This document shows positions 25,800 to 38,715 of a DNA stretch of 64,000 nt, piece after piece; position 1 is the first letter of the stretch, and every line of letters begins with the position of its first letter. The stretch is taken from positions 23,892,713 to 23,956,712 of the forward strand of contig OZ024861.1 in assembly GCA_964017155.1 (NCBI GenBank). Direction: 5' to 3'. The notes under the pieces were generated by a model. That model was given only the letters and a program-made list of their open reading frames with translations. It was not told where the DNA came from and did no database searches. This DNA is from Oasisia sp. SBJ-2009. Its lineage: Eukaryota > Annelida > Polychaeta > Sabellida > Siboglinidae. A program made the translations under genes and the position numbers.

Positions 25800-26095
25800 A
25801 CGAGTGTATTACCAAGTGCGCTGATGACACAGGTTTGACAGGACAAATAACCGACAACCCATTTCCAGCATGAGACTGACACCTTTGTTCAGTGGTGTGA
25901 CCGGAATTACCTCGAATTGAACGTTTATAAGACAAGGGAAATGTGGATTGATTTTTTGAAGAAACAAAAATGTGCCTTATTTTGTTCATTGTCATCAAAC
26001 GAGTCGCTATCAAGCGAGTAGAGGCATACAGCTATCTAGGGCTTCTCGCTGATAACAGTTTAAGCTGGAAATTCGTTTTTTTTGGTTTAAACAAA
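25800..26095 (+). pseudogene. LINE reverse-transcriptase core remnant
   Basis: The plus strand encodes KCADDTGLTGQITDN, which is the RT catalytic box ([YFC]ADD). In a shifted frame it encodes ETDTFVQWCDRNYLELNVYK followed by TREMWIDF, and later VEAYSYLGLLADNSLSWK. These are the consecutive conserved blocks C-terminal to the RT active site in CR1/L2/Rex-like LINEs. Two frame changes and stops show it is inactive, and both flanks are missing. A CA array begins 150 bp downstream. Confidence 0.85.
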
Positions 26096-26248
26096 ATGAT
26101 GATTGTTTGATTATATGTTCTCAGATTTGACGATTTTTTTTAATTCTTCCATTTCAAGTGTGCTTGGTTTTATCTGTATCTGTTTGGGGATAGCCGAAAG
26201 CAGAGACAGACTGGATAAGATTATAAAGAAGCCGGAAAGTGTCATGCA

Positions 26249-26250
26249 CA

Positions 26251-26297
<47 letters not shown>

Positions 26298-26445
26298 ACA
26301 CACACACTCACACACACACTCACACACTCACACACTCACACACTCACACACTCACACACTCACACACTCACACACTCACACACTCACACACACTCACACG
26401 CACATGGACATAAACGCAAACCCACTCACCCATGCATGCATGCAT

Positions 26446-26496
<51 letters not shown>

Positions 26497-26576
26497 CATA
26501 CACGCGCACACACACACACACACGCACGCACGCACACGCACGCACCCACGCACGCGCGCGCGCTCTCACGTAGACG
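26249..26576. repeat. CA / CACACT / ACGC microsatellite
   Basis: (CA)n, then about 13 ACTCACAC octamers, then (ACGC)n. Frames here are artefacts. Confidence 0.97.
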
Positions 26577-27399
26577 CTGAATCGTCGTTACTTAGCTACA
26601 GTTAGGTAGTCGTGCCCGTATGGTCAACAAATAACATGTGGACGGTTTGTAAAACTATTGTAAAGATGGTTTGTAGAATTATTTGGACGCGGACAAACTG
26701 AACGTCCGATGCGCATCGGTAACCGTAATGTTTTATTAAACATTTTGTTCCACAAGGAGTATCGGTCGTGATACAATATTGATCCATCGAGGAATGTTCG
26801 CCAGTTATGTCCCTGATAATGGAATTATTGGCTGCGTGGACAACGTGTATAGCAAGTCATCGCGGGTACTTAATGCGTCGCTATTAGATATACCAATAAA
26901 CAGTAAGGTACACCTGTGATGCCTAAACGGGCAGGTACGCCAGAAATGTGCACGACAGACAGCTTAAGTCTATGATACAGAACAATAAAGGTCTATTTTG
27001 GCGCTGTCCCGGCTAAATCTGAATGTCTGCTAAATAGGCCACGTTTAATAGGCCTGGTTACGAGAATATCTATGTAACAATAACCACACACGCGTGTACC
27101 GTGAACTTGGTTTAAACGCAGCGGATAACCTACATACCGTAACCTGGTTCACAAGATTACAACAGTCGTTATAAATATGGTGCCGTGAAAGTCACATGGG
27201 ATATTTAGATACAGGAATAATCCGGTATGACAATGCACTATCAACGAACTAAAGTCTATCCCGTGACCGTAACACAGGGATAATAACAATAAGTAAACAT
27301 GTAACTTGATAACCGAGTTACGACGAATGTAATAGAACTATGTTTTAGAGAAAAAACGGGCAATGCAAATTGATTGTGTTATTGTGATACTATTAGTGC

Positions 27400-27401
<2 letters not shown>
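26577..27401. other. Non-coding sequence
   Basis: No supported feature. Confidence 0.45.
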
Positions 27402-28137
<736 letters not shown>

Positions 28138-28138
<1 letters not shown>

Positions 28139-28182
28139 ACTTCACCGTTCAGACATGCACGTACACACACAGAACGATTCAA
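28138..28182. repeat. 45-bp sequence repeated at 31979
   Basis: CTTCACCGTTCAGACATGCA and the next 22 bases through AGAACGATTC are identical to 31979-32023. In both places the segment directly follows a GT/GTGC array. Confidence 0.9.
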
Positions 28183-28753
28183 AATATGACCACGCGAAAA
28201 GTTGCAATAAATAACATTATACATGTGCTTGCTCTCCCATACAGATTATGTAAAACTATACGGAAATATTACAACATGACGTCATGCCAGCGACGCAACA
28301 TTACACTACACCAACATACCTAACGGAGTCAATAAGCGAAGGAATGTGTCATTAGTATACGTCACTGTTAAGCGTCGCCTTACGGGGGAGTTGACGGATC
28401 CTTTGCGTGTATATCGTCATAGTTTAGATACCGTATTACATCACGCACCGACGGCAACTTAAAATAGATATTATGTCTTATTAATCGCTCTCCGACATGT
28501 GCACTGTACAACGGAGTGCCTGTCGGATTTCTGACTTATCTTACCGAGTTGACATTTCAAAGGCAATAAGACGCCTTTTTATCCGTGTGAACGCCTCTTT
28601 TTCATGCATAGTTGTTAGTGCATTACCACGGACAATGCCGAAGCACCGACAGATCATTAAGCTCGTTGATTGTGTGCTTTGTACCAAAACGGCGCAATCA
28701 GGTTTTAGCCGGTGCATATATAGGTCAAATCAAAACAGAAACATGTGCACTTA
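28183..28753. other. Non-coding sequence
   Basis: No supported gene. Confidence 0.45.
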
Positions 28754-29045
28754 ATAGTGGCGCAGTGGCGTGGTGGGTGGAGATTCGGAACCTTGACTAA
28801 GTGAACCCGGGTTCGAATCCTGTGCTGCTGTGACAAACCTTAAGGAATTTGTTTTCACTTTACATTTTTCCAGTTTACTCAGCTGTATGACTGGGTACCT
28901 GGCTATAGACAGTGGTGGATATTTGTATAAGTATATTCCTCGCGCATTGATTACAGCATGGCAATTTAACAGGTCTGCCAGGAAGTAAACAGTAGGGCGT
29001 TTTGAGCAATCTGAGGATTAGACACTGCGCTATATAAACTATTTA
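28754..29045 (+). mobile_element. tRNA-derived SINE, copy C
   Basis: The tRNA-like head has a B box (GGGTTCGAATCC, about 28808) and an A-box-like GTGGCGTGGTGGGTGGAGA. The body is CTCAGCTGTATGACTGGGTA, CCTGGCTATAGACAGTGG and GCGCATTGATTACAGCATGG, ending GCGCTATATAAACT. It is shorter than copies D and E, with a deletion after GCATGG. Confidence 0.9.
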
Positions 29046-29283
29046 TTTATGGATGTGACTAAAATAAAATAATACCCCAATGCCAGCCTGTCCACAAGCT
29101 TCTTGTAAACCTTTACTTTTGAACACGGAAGATTATGTAGGGGACCAACGTGCAACGTGGGCTCCCAAACTAGCCTACAACATTTGGCGTAACACAGTTT
29201 TATACTTCTATGTACAGTGCCTATCATCTATGTGGTGAGTGGCACTGTCTGTGTCATTGTGCTTTGTTCTATGGTGACTACTA

Positions 29284-29611
29284 GAGCGCAGTGGCTCATG
29301 GGTAGAGCTTCGGACTCTCGACTACGAGAACCCGGTTTCGAATCCTGGCTGCGGCGTTAAAACCTTGGGAAAGTTTTTTCACTCTACATTGCTCCAGTTC
29401 ACTCAGCTGAATAAATGAGTACCTGGCTATAGACAGTGGTAGATACGTGTACGAGCAGCCTTCGTGCATTAATTGTAGCATATGGCTGGATGCTTCCCAG
29501 AGAAGCCGAGATGGTGTCTGATTGAACAGGTCTGTCAAGGAAGTAAAGTGTAAAGCGCTTTGAGGGGTCCTGAGGACTGGATACTGCGCTATATAAGAAC
29601 TGCCTTTACTA
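29284..29611 (+). mobile_element. tRNA-derived SINE, copy D
   Basis: Full-length copy. The head is GTGGCTCATGGGTAGAGCTT, with B-box region CGGTTTCGAATCC. The body shares CTGAATAAATGAGTACCTGG and GCTGGATGCTTCCCAGAG with copy E. It ends in GCGCTATATAAGAACTGCC. It lies 240 bp downstream of copy C in the same orientation. Closely related to copy E, so fairly young. Confidence 0.93.
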
Positions 29612-30204
29612 CTCCTGTTTCTCTTCGTGGCTTTGCTAACTATTTCATGTTTGTTGCAGCCGAGATCTGAGGTTCCTGGCAATAAATAGGTGTTTTGCAG
29701 GCTTTCTACTAAAGTTACAACTAGCCTATAATCGGTACCCCCCCCCCCGCTGCAGTCGATGGGCAGTTCTGATTTCTAGACAGTGTGCCTGTTCGAAGAC
29801 AAAGGACACTCAATATTCATGAACCATAGCCCACACCGTGAGCATACGTTGCTAAGCTTAGTAGACCTCAGAACTACTGGACCAAACTCGTGACCCGTGA
29901 TCATGGTGGGTTGTGTAAATCAGTCAACCTCCTGCGGACACACTTCAAATGCATATAGTGCTTCGTAGTACCCAGTGTTCCAGCAAACCCGATTCACATG
30001 TGTCACCCGAAAAAATAGAATCCTCTCCAATCGTTTGACTTTAGAATTTCCCTCGAGGAATGTGGTCGTGTGTGTGTATGGGGGGGGGGGGGGGGTCAAG
30101 GAAAGTTCGTGGTTTGTGGAACACTTCTTGGATCTGGTAATTGTACACACACGATGAAGGGTTGTGCCGCAGTGACATGAGAATCTGATTTTTACACGAG
30201 AGAA
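29612..30204. other. Non-coding, with C and G homopolymers
   Basis: A C tract at about 29739 and a G tract at about 30081 are the only notable features. Confidence 0.5.
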
Positions 30205-30987
30205 CCCGAAATAACAAATCTGTGTCCGTCTCTACATCACATCACCAGACACAAATCTGTGTCTGTCTCGAGATCACATCACCATACACAAATCTGTGTC
30301 CGTCTCGAGATCACATCACCAGACACAAATCTGTGTCCGTCTCGAGATCACATCACCAGACACAAATCTGTGCCCGTCTCGAGATCACATCACCAGATAC
30401 AAATCTGTGTCCGTCTCTAGATCACATCACCAGACACAAATCTGTGTCTGTCTCGAGATCACATCACCAGACACAAATCTGTGTCCGTCTCGAGATCACA
30501 CCACCAGACACAAATCTGTGTCCGTCTCGAGATCACATCAGCAGACACAAGTCGGTCTCTAGTTCACATCACCAGACACAAGTCGGTCTCTGTCTCTAGA
30601 TTATAATTATCACCAGACACAAGTCGGTCTCTAGATCACATCACCAGACACAAATCTGTGTCTATCTCGAGATCACATCACCAGACACAAATCTGTGTCC
30701 GTCTCTAGATCACATCACCAGACACAAATCTGTGTCCGTCTCTAGATCACATCACCAGACACAAATCTGTGTCCGTCTCTAGATCACATCACCAGACACA
30801 AATCTGTGTCTATCTCTAGATCACATCACCAGACACAAATCTGTGTCCGTCTCTAGATCACATCACCAGACACAAATCTGTGTCCGTCTCTAGATCACAT
30901 CACCAGACACAAATCTGTGTCCGTCTCTAGATCACATCACCAGACACAAATCTGTGTCTATCTCTAGATCACATCACCAGACAGACA
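30205..30987. repeat. 37-bp minisatellite, about 21 copies
   Basis: The unit contains GACACAAATCTGTGTCCGTC followed by TCGAGATCACATCACCA or TCTAGATCACATCACCA. Each unit has the small inverted repeat GACACA...TGTGTC. Around 30545-30630 several units are shortened (AAGTCGGTCTC variant). TCGAGA units dominate the left part and TCTAGA units the right. Confidence 0.97.
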
Positions 30988-31290
30988 CACGTCCGTCTCC
31001 ATATCGTGCAAATAGGCCGGATTGTTTGCAAAATCAATTTGAAATCAGACGTGCAAAAACGATATGAGGAGGCTCCTTGAACACATTAACACATGTGCAT
31101 GCCAGATGTGTTAATCAGGCGTGTTGGTGCAGCGACCACGTGGGTGGGAAAGTGCCACAGGGACAGAACCCGGGGCGACAAAGAAAGACGTTGACATTTG
31201 AGCAAGATCTAAGAAGTGGCTAACGGCATTCTATCCCGGTATATTGTTAAGTAATCAAATTAGGCGTCCAACAATCGCTCGTCCTCTCAC

Positions 31291-31294
31291 GCAT

Positions 31295-31329
<35 letters not shown>

Positions 31330-31360
31330 CACGCACGCACACACACACACACACACACAC
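31291..31360. repeat. (ACGC)n then (CA)n microsatellite
   Basis: About 11 ACGC units with variants, then 11 CA dinucleotides. Confidence 0.97.
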
Positions 31361-31856
31361 GGCGCTGAGAATAGTGCGCTTTTCTAACTAACAACACAGT
31401 TTTTGTGCGTCTAACGCTGTTATCAATTTATATATTTGTGTACTTCTATTTTCGCTCTCGTTGTTCAACCGAGCCAGTCATACATTGTACGTAACCATAC
31501 CTTTACAAAAACTCCTTGTGTGTTGACTATGCCAAGGTCGAGATCGCAGCGGTGATTAGTTACAATTACAGGTACGCGTTTTGTATCGAACCAGGATTTT
31601 AAAGACTCACACACAATTACTAAACGGCTATTTCTATTTCCGTAGCCACAGGCAGACAGACAACACACTGAAATGGCGTCAAAGACGGTCCAGTGTAGTC
31701 AAGTCTACACACCGTGGTTCCGCTCAACTAAGAGGCTTTGTAAAAAAATTGTCCTCAAAATTATTTGATAATATCGAATAATTTTATCGATATGCAACAA
31801 CCCACACCTCATAAAAAATGGAAATGCCTAATGGTATTAAGTCCTGTGATACATTG

Positions 31857-31859
<3 letters not shown>
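31361..31859. other. Non-coding sequence
   Basis: No supported feature. Confidence 0.45.
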
Positions 31860-31907
<48 letters not shown>

Positions 31908-31924
31908 TGCGCGTGTGCGTGTGC

Positions 31925-31955
<31 letters not shown>

Positions 31956-32158
31956 TGCGTGCGTGAGTGAGTGTGTGTGACTTCACCGTTCAGACATGCA
32001 CGTACACACACAGAACGATTCTGTGTGTGTGTGTGTGTGTGTTCGTGCGTGTGTGTGTGTGTTCGTGCGTGTGTGTGTGCGTGTGTGAGTGTGTGCGTGT
32101 GTGTGTGCGTGCGTGTGTGTGTGTGCGTGCTTGCGTGTGTGAGTGTGTGCGTGTGTGT
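31860..32158. repeat. GT/GTGC array with embedded 45-bp segment
   Basis: (GT)n and (GTGC)n to 31978, then the 45-bp segment shared with 28138-28182 at 31979-32023, then a second GT/GTTCGTGC array. Confidence 0.95.
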
Positions 32159-33654
32159 CTTCAAGTGATGGATTTGCTAAATGATTACAGGGTTATATAT
32201 TATACAGAAGGGTCCCAATTAGAACGTATTCCACACAACAGTGAATTTGAGCTGGTTTATTATATAAAGAAACTAGCCACACGTTCTCAGGCGCAGCAGA
32301 AAATCATGAATATGAGGAGCAGAATCTGTTCATGTTTCATGTTCACTGTGAATTATCAAACAATTGTTCCCACACAACCATTATCCCAAATGGACATTTG
32401 ACGGGGGACGGGGGACGGGGGACGGGGGACAGGTGCTGTTGGAGATCCGAAATCTGGGGAAACTGCTTCTACACGGGGGTCTGCGCAGGAGATTCTCAAA
32501 AGTCTGGGAGTTTTCCGAAAATCCGGGAGACTTGGCAGATGTATATTTTAAAATTATAATAATATTAAAAGTCCGGCTCTCAATCAGTGGTTCAGCTAAA
32601 CAAATTCCCGTCCATGATTTGAGTTTACCACTTCCCTGTGACAGTGTGAGCCACGCATTGTGACAGTGAATGATGTCAAGTTGGTGTCATGGCTTCAACA
32701 GCCAGACGATCACATAACCAGACAGTAGTCCATTTCCGTTCCGCGATCAAACAGCCGTACGTGGGCTCGTCAAGCAATGATCACATGTACCGACAGACGG
32801 GCGTCTGTCGCTCGACCACACAGTAGAGTGTGGCACAAGTCCGTCTCGATAAACGTCCGTCTCCTGCACACAATCAATCGTTGCCCGTCAGTGGTCACTT
32901 CTATGCACAGTCACTATGACTCGATGTCCTTATGCAAGAGCGGAAAATCACCGGAGCCGCGCGCGATAACCATCTACTGGTGGTGCGCACCGGTAGCGAT
33001 AAGGCACTGCGCCAAATAAAACCACGGCGCCCAGTCGTGGACAAAAGACACACAAAACTATCCCTCGGGCTATCAGCCACCGCCCTGTCCCCATAAAACG
33101 AAAGGTCAGTGACGGTGGTCACTACCCTCGTTATCAGCCCGCACCTGTCTGCCCGTGAGAAACTAACCGATCCAACCCGGCTGATATCGACGCCTTGCAC
33201 CACAGACGGCAACGCCCGTGACGCCCGCTCAATCGCCCGCAGAAAGGCGACGCGACACGGCTGAGAATACATGTCGTCTGCGGACGGTGTTTGCCTTTCT
33301 GAACCTGGGTTGACACACGTGAGAAATGTGCACACAGGTGTATTTATTTTACAGTATGCTTCCGTCATCCCGCGTTCACTCGATACTCCCACTTTACAAC
33401 ACAAGTGCGACGATCCATCACGGATATTTAGTTTCACCATGACCGTGTACGGCAAACACAGTTATTCACAAGTCAACGAGACGCACCTTTTTATTACGAG
33501 GTTGTCGTTTTCCTTTTTCTTAACATAGGCCTGCTTATGGCGTGATACAAAGTAGCTACAAACTCTCCTGAAATTTCAGGGACTCTCATCGGAATTTTTG
33601 CCTCGTGGAATGTACGCAAATCTTTGGGATTTCCGCTTCAGATTTATAACAGCC
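32159..33654. other. Non-coding; short GGGGGAC repeat
   Basis: Four to five ACGGGGG heptamers lie at about 32401-32432. The 184-codon minus frame at 32901-33455 has no recognisable domain and sits in GC-rich sequence, so I do not call it a gene. Confidence 0.5.
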
Positions 33655-34115
33655 TGGTGTCCATTTCAACACCAACCCACCTTTGGTGTTCTGATGTCCA
33701 TTTCAACCCCACACCCCCAGTGTTCTGATGTCCATTTCAACCCCACACCCCCAGTGTTCTGATGTCCATTTCAACACCCATCTACACCAATGTTCTGGTG
33801 TCCATTTCAACACCCCCCTACCCCAGTGTTCTAGTGTCCATTTCAACACCCACCCACCCCAGTGTTCTAGTGTCCATTTCAACACCCAACCACCCCAGTG
33901 TCCTAGTGTCCATTTCAACACCCACCCACCCCCAGTGTTCTAGTGTCCATTTCAACACCAACCCACCCCCAGTGTTCTAGTGTCCATTTCAACACCCACC
34001 CACCCCAGTGTTCTAATGTCAATTTCAACACACACCCAAATGTTCAGGTGTCAATTTCAACACCCACCCACCCCGGTGTTCTAGTGTCAATTTCTACACC
34101 CACCCACCCCGTCTT
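33655..34115. repeat. 36-bp minisatellite, about 13 copies
   Basis: The unit contains TGTCCATTTCAACACC followed by a CACCCAC-rich spacer of variable length and CAGTGTTCTAG. Unit length varies between about 34 and 37 bp because of the C-rich part. Confidence 0.95.
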
Positions 34116-37100
34116 GGTGTAAAACCTGAATGGTACTTTTCAGATTCAGAAAGAAATATCCAACAACAAGAAAGAAAATTGTTGAGATACGAAAATAGAG
34201 TGAACATTTTTAAACTACAAAATATCAAACTTCGTTTTTCCCAATACCAACAGCACGGCTCCTTTGACAATTTTCGCTTGTTTATTACGTATATTTTTTT
34301 TACCAAAAAAGTGTACGTAATAAACTAAGCCCACCCAGTAAAAACAAGTACTTCTTTGTAGTCAAGCTCCAGAGTGCCTCCATCTTAAATCTTCCCACAC
34401 AGTTCCGCAGTAAATAATTCAGTCACCACTGTGTTGTTGTGTACAGTATGTCTGTTTTCTTCACAGCCACAGCTAAGTGGTGAAACGAAGGACACATGAT
34501 ATACGTGTACATGTTTGCATGCATATGTTTCATAATGTCCACTCCTTATGTGTTCTGTCATGTGGCTGGCTATGTCAAAGTGACATTGAAAGATGACCAG
34601 GAGTTGCAGTCACAGAGAACTGTTAAGTGCAATGAGAGTGAAGACATTAATCAAATGGGACCTGTACTCTAAAGTAAAAACCACAAGGACTGTCGCTGTG
34701 AAACAAGACACAGGGAAGTGTAACTGTAGCTAGAGACATGTCCACCCATCTTTTAGACAGGGAAAGTTTGTTTTGAATGGGTAAAATCTGAATGGACGAG
34801 AAAAGGACAAGTAGAAATATGAGGTGACTTTTTATATTAAAATAATTATTCACTCTACACAAACAATTTAAGAAAATGTATTGCTCATGAATGTTTTATG
34901 ACCTGAAGTAAACTACAAACACATGTGGGACACCCATGCCATGACATAACTGACGATATTTATAATTTGTAAAGTGCTCCTTAATTTTGTACACCTCCAG
35001 TGATATTTGTATCCATCCACAACAGGTTTTAGCTTTACCCATAAAAATGATGAATGGACATAAAACTATATACACGTTTGGACTGGTTTGTTTGCATGAA
35101 TACATGTATCTAGGGTTTAATGGGATCTTTTAAACTGGTAGAAATGTTATCCTACATAAATACACGGGGGAGAGTCAGACACAAATGACACCAATACCAG
35201 AGTTTCATTGTTATAGCAATTCAATCATTTATTTCAGATAATGCAAGTCAAAAAATATGATGATCATCATTATACAACAACAACAGTGGTCTTATAATAG
35301 CATCGACAGCATTTGTTATCACCATACATCATTGCACGTATCCCCTGTCTGCATCCATGTATTCTCACAGGAGCAACTTGCATGATTCGACTCGCATGAT
35401 TCCCAGCAGTAAAACCCTGATGCTTTCATCATGCTCGACTCATAAACCTCCTAAGAATACAGCACAGAATGGAACCCCGACTAACGACCATCCAGATATT
35501 AACATTTTACCCACTCCCTAAACACTGCTATTGACAACAACAATTCTGGTAAGACAATTCAATATCAAGACTGCCTTGAATTAAGACCACATCTGACTAG
35601 TGCTTGCTGTCAAGGTTCCACTATGGATGTCTTACCAAGATATTACCACTGTACATTCAAAGGCTCAAACACCTAACTTTGACCGACACTGACACTGGAT
35701 GGTGGTGGTCCAAGAACAGTTTTCTTTAGCAACGTTTTCCCAATTTTTTGATCATCCAAGCTTGGAATTAGTACCGTTTGATTTTCCATTTGATGTCAAA
35801 GTCAGACATCAGTAACCAGACATGTGCAGACTGGAAAGTCTTTGTAGGACCTGATGGTGTGTTCTTGTGCAAGCGGGTGACATTGGTGAGAAGGTACTAC
35901 TTCTAGGGTATTCAGTCAATGAGAATTAATTTAACAAATGACACTTAATCCTCAGAAAAGATACGGTTATATATATATTATAATACCTGTGTAGTCACAC
36001 ACAGTAGTGACTTCATACCCCTAGCTTAATGTGTACACGTATTTTTAATGTTTCTCAGTCACAGCCCCTCAAACATGTCAGGGTGGCAAATTACCGTGCC
36101 CAACCGGGGCGTTTTCAGTACAGCTCGCCCACGGGCATACATATATGCGATTTGAGTGATTTGCAATTAATTCTGTTTACCTTTATCGCCAACCTACATG
36201 ACCCAGTGATATTTAGACAGCGACCTCAGCACGGAAACAAACAGTTTAGAAGTGCCTGGACTACTTGGCCATTGTTGGGTGAAAGCAAAGATTGTATCAC
36301 AGTTAACCACAACTATTTTATCGCCACTGAGGCACACACCCAGCCCTCCAGCACATCAGTATGAGATGTGTATCAATGGATTTACTCAACCAAAGCAACA
36401 GCAATTATCCCCACTTAGCCAAATCAACAGGCCGCAAGAAGCGAAAACATTTGAACGAAACGACAGACTGGGGATAAACACAACAAAAACCGCCAACAGG
36501 AACAGCTACCAATTTGTCACAGGATGGTTTTTTTTCGACATCATGGACAAAAAAACGTCAAACGCACTTGGCAAAACTACTAGGAGGCCGGAAGTAATTT
36601 GCGGCAATGACAGCTGTCTGCGTAGTACTGGGTCTAGTTTATCGCAATCTAGTCACAGGAATTTTGACACCCCAGTGTGCATAGAGCTGTCAATGTCAAC
36701 TGTCCACATTGCAAGTAACAGAAACCCAAGAATTAACCACACTTATAACTCGTGTCTGTCACAAATTTATGAGGCAGTTGTAACATTTAAATAATTAAAC
36801 TGCTTAATATAGTCAACAATCACCAATCTGCTAGCAGACTAAATTATTCTGTGAACATGCACACTGATATTTGGCTGCCAATCATTGCATAATTTTCCAA
36901 ATTTGACTAAGGTGAAGGATAGTCTATGCCTAAGTGACAAAGGAGGTTGACTGTTGATGTACTGTGACAGCTCACAGCTGTTGACTTAGAGCAAGCCACA
37001 AGGGCAAAGGTCAAGTATTTGATGTACTGTGCCAGTTACTAAACCTGTCACCGATTCAATCATCTGATGTTTTCTATTTTACACACCACTACCTCACAAT

Positions 37101-38715
37101 GAATTATGAAAGGATACATTCCTCTCTTACTTCCCACATATAATTTAATAATACTGTTTTTTTAAGCATTTGTCCAACACAGTAATTCAAACTACCTGAA
37201 TTATAAACACTTGTGGCTTACGAGACATGTGTGGTTTTAAGTTGAAAACTACATAAAATGTTTATTTCATTTTACTGTTTTGTTCGTATTGGAAATTGTG
37301 AGTAGTACATCTCCTCCATGCTTACAAACTGTTCACAGATGTACACGTATCTAGACTAGACTGACCCAGTGCATATTTTAACAATGTCCTATGGTTGGTT
37401 CCGAGCTTTCACAAATAACGGACACCAAGCCACTGTGTCATCGTAATTCGTGGGTCTTATACACATTCATATTGACTCTATACAGATACATGAAACAGTT
37501 TCCAACAAAATATACTCTGCTAAACTTGGTCCAGAGTGTGACATTTAAAGTGACAAGACATCTTTGGAGATCATTATGTGCAGTATCATAATAATAGTGT
37601 CAATGCTTCCTTTATACAAAAGTTCCAGTAATCTTTGAAGCATAAAATATAATATGTATATATGCGAATATATAATATATTTATATAATATAACGTGTGA
37701 ACCAGCCAATCAGGCTTCCTTAAGTCCCAGCCAGCACCCAAAAATAACAGTCTGCATTATACATTGCAGTGCAACAACCGAAGCGAACATGTTTATGCAC
37801 GTGAATCAAATAAATTGGATGCATTGAAATGTCAAATACAGTTTGCAGCATCCACCTGTGTCATACATCTAGAGATTAATACTCAATACTTAAGCTGTTT
37901 ATGCCGATGCCAACCTGGACATCCTATCATATATAGGTCTGACTATCTGAAAATATGTAGATCACTGAATAACAGAACATTTGAGCTTCAATGGCCAGCC
38001 AACTATACAACAAACAACGTTTTTAAAATACATTTCCACCATAATAAATGTCGGCAACAATCTCTCTATATATCTATTATCATAATATGTAACATATTTA
38101 GTATTTTAATTATAATACACATATTCTATGGATTTCACGTTATGTTTATATATATAATATTATATATGAACACAGAATTGTAATTTGTAACTTTCTACAT
38201 ACCACTGGTCATGTGCACTGTCAGCCATTGGCCCAGTGCCAACATTCAGTTTGGCTGATATCAGCTAGTCCAGATTGCTGAATCATGGACCACTGACTGA
38301 CAATGAGCATCCGAACAGCTTGTCGTATCCAACAGTTTGTCACATTTTGAAATATAGCATCTCTCTAGTGGTAGTTCTGGAAAATAAAATATGTCCACAC
38401 ATAAGTTCAACAAGTTCCGCTGAATCGCATCCAGCTTCCCGTCTCCATCATGTTTCCCAGCATACAGTTTCCGTCGATTCTCGCAGCACGTCACATCTGC
38501 GAAGTCTTACCACGGGTTTCCCAGCATGCTGTTCCGACAAGTTCCCAGCATGCAGCGGGATGAATCCCGCATGCGATTTATCACAAGTAAACTTTAGGCT
38601 CAAAACGTCATGAATCGAAGTTCAAGTGGCTACTCCAGGCGAGATCACCTGACAAGTAGCATCAGCAGTGGTGATGTGACGTTGACGTCACACGGAATAT
38701 GTCATCTGTGCTTCA
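34116..38715 (-). other. AT-rich non-coding 3' side of TENT5
   Basis: About 4.6 kb without repeats or coding frames I can support, in contrast to the repeat-packed surroundings. It lies directly 3' of the minus-strand TENT5 stop codon. Several minus-strand AATAAA hexamers occur (for example near 37262, 35229 and 34265). A long 3' UTR is a reasonable inference for part of it, because TENT5 mRNAs in other animals have long 3' UTRs. The boundary cannot be set without transcripts. Frames at 36029-36364 and 36252-36794 show no domain pattern. Confidence 0.45.

Noticed and set aside
30205..30987. CRISPR-like appearance of regular 37-bp repeats
   Set aside because: The repeats are directly head to tail with no unique spacers, the host is a eukaryote, and there are no cas genes. 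Same reasoning for 10450-11345 and 50893-51590.
32901..33455. 184-codon minus-strand frame
   Set aside because: Lies in GC-rich sequence that lowers stop frequency; no domain pattern, no splice context, no start support.
36252..36794. 180-codon plus-strand frame
   Set aside because: Low-complexity polar composition (N, T, Q, S), antisense to the presumed TENT5 3' region, no recognisable motif.
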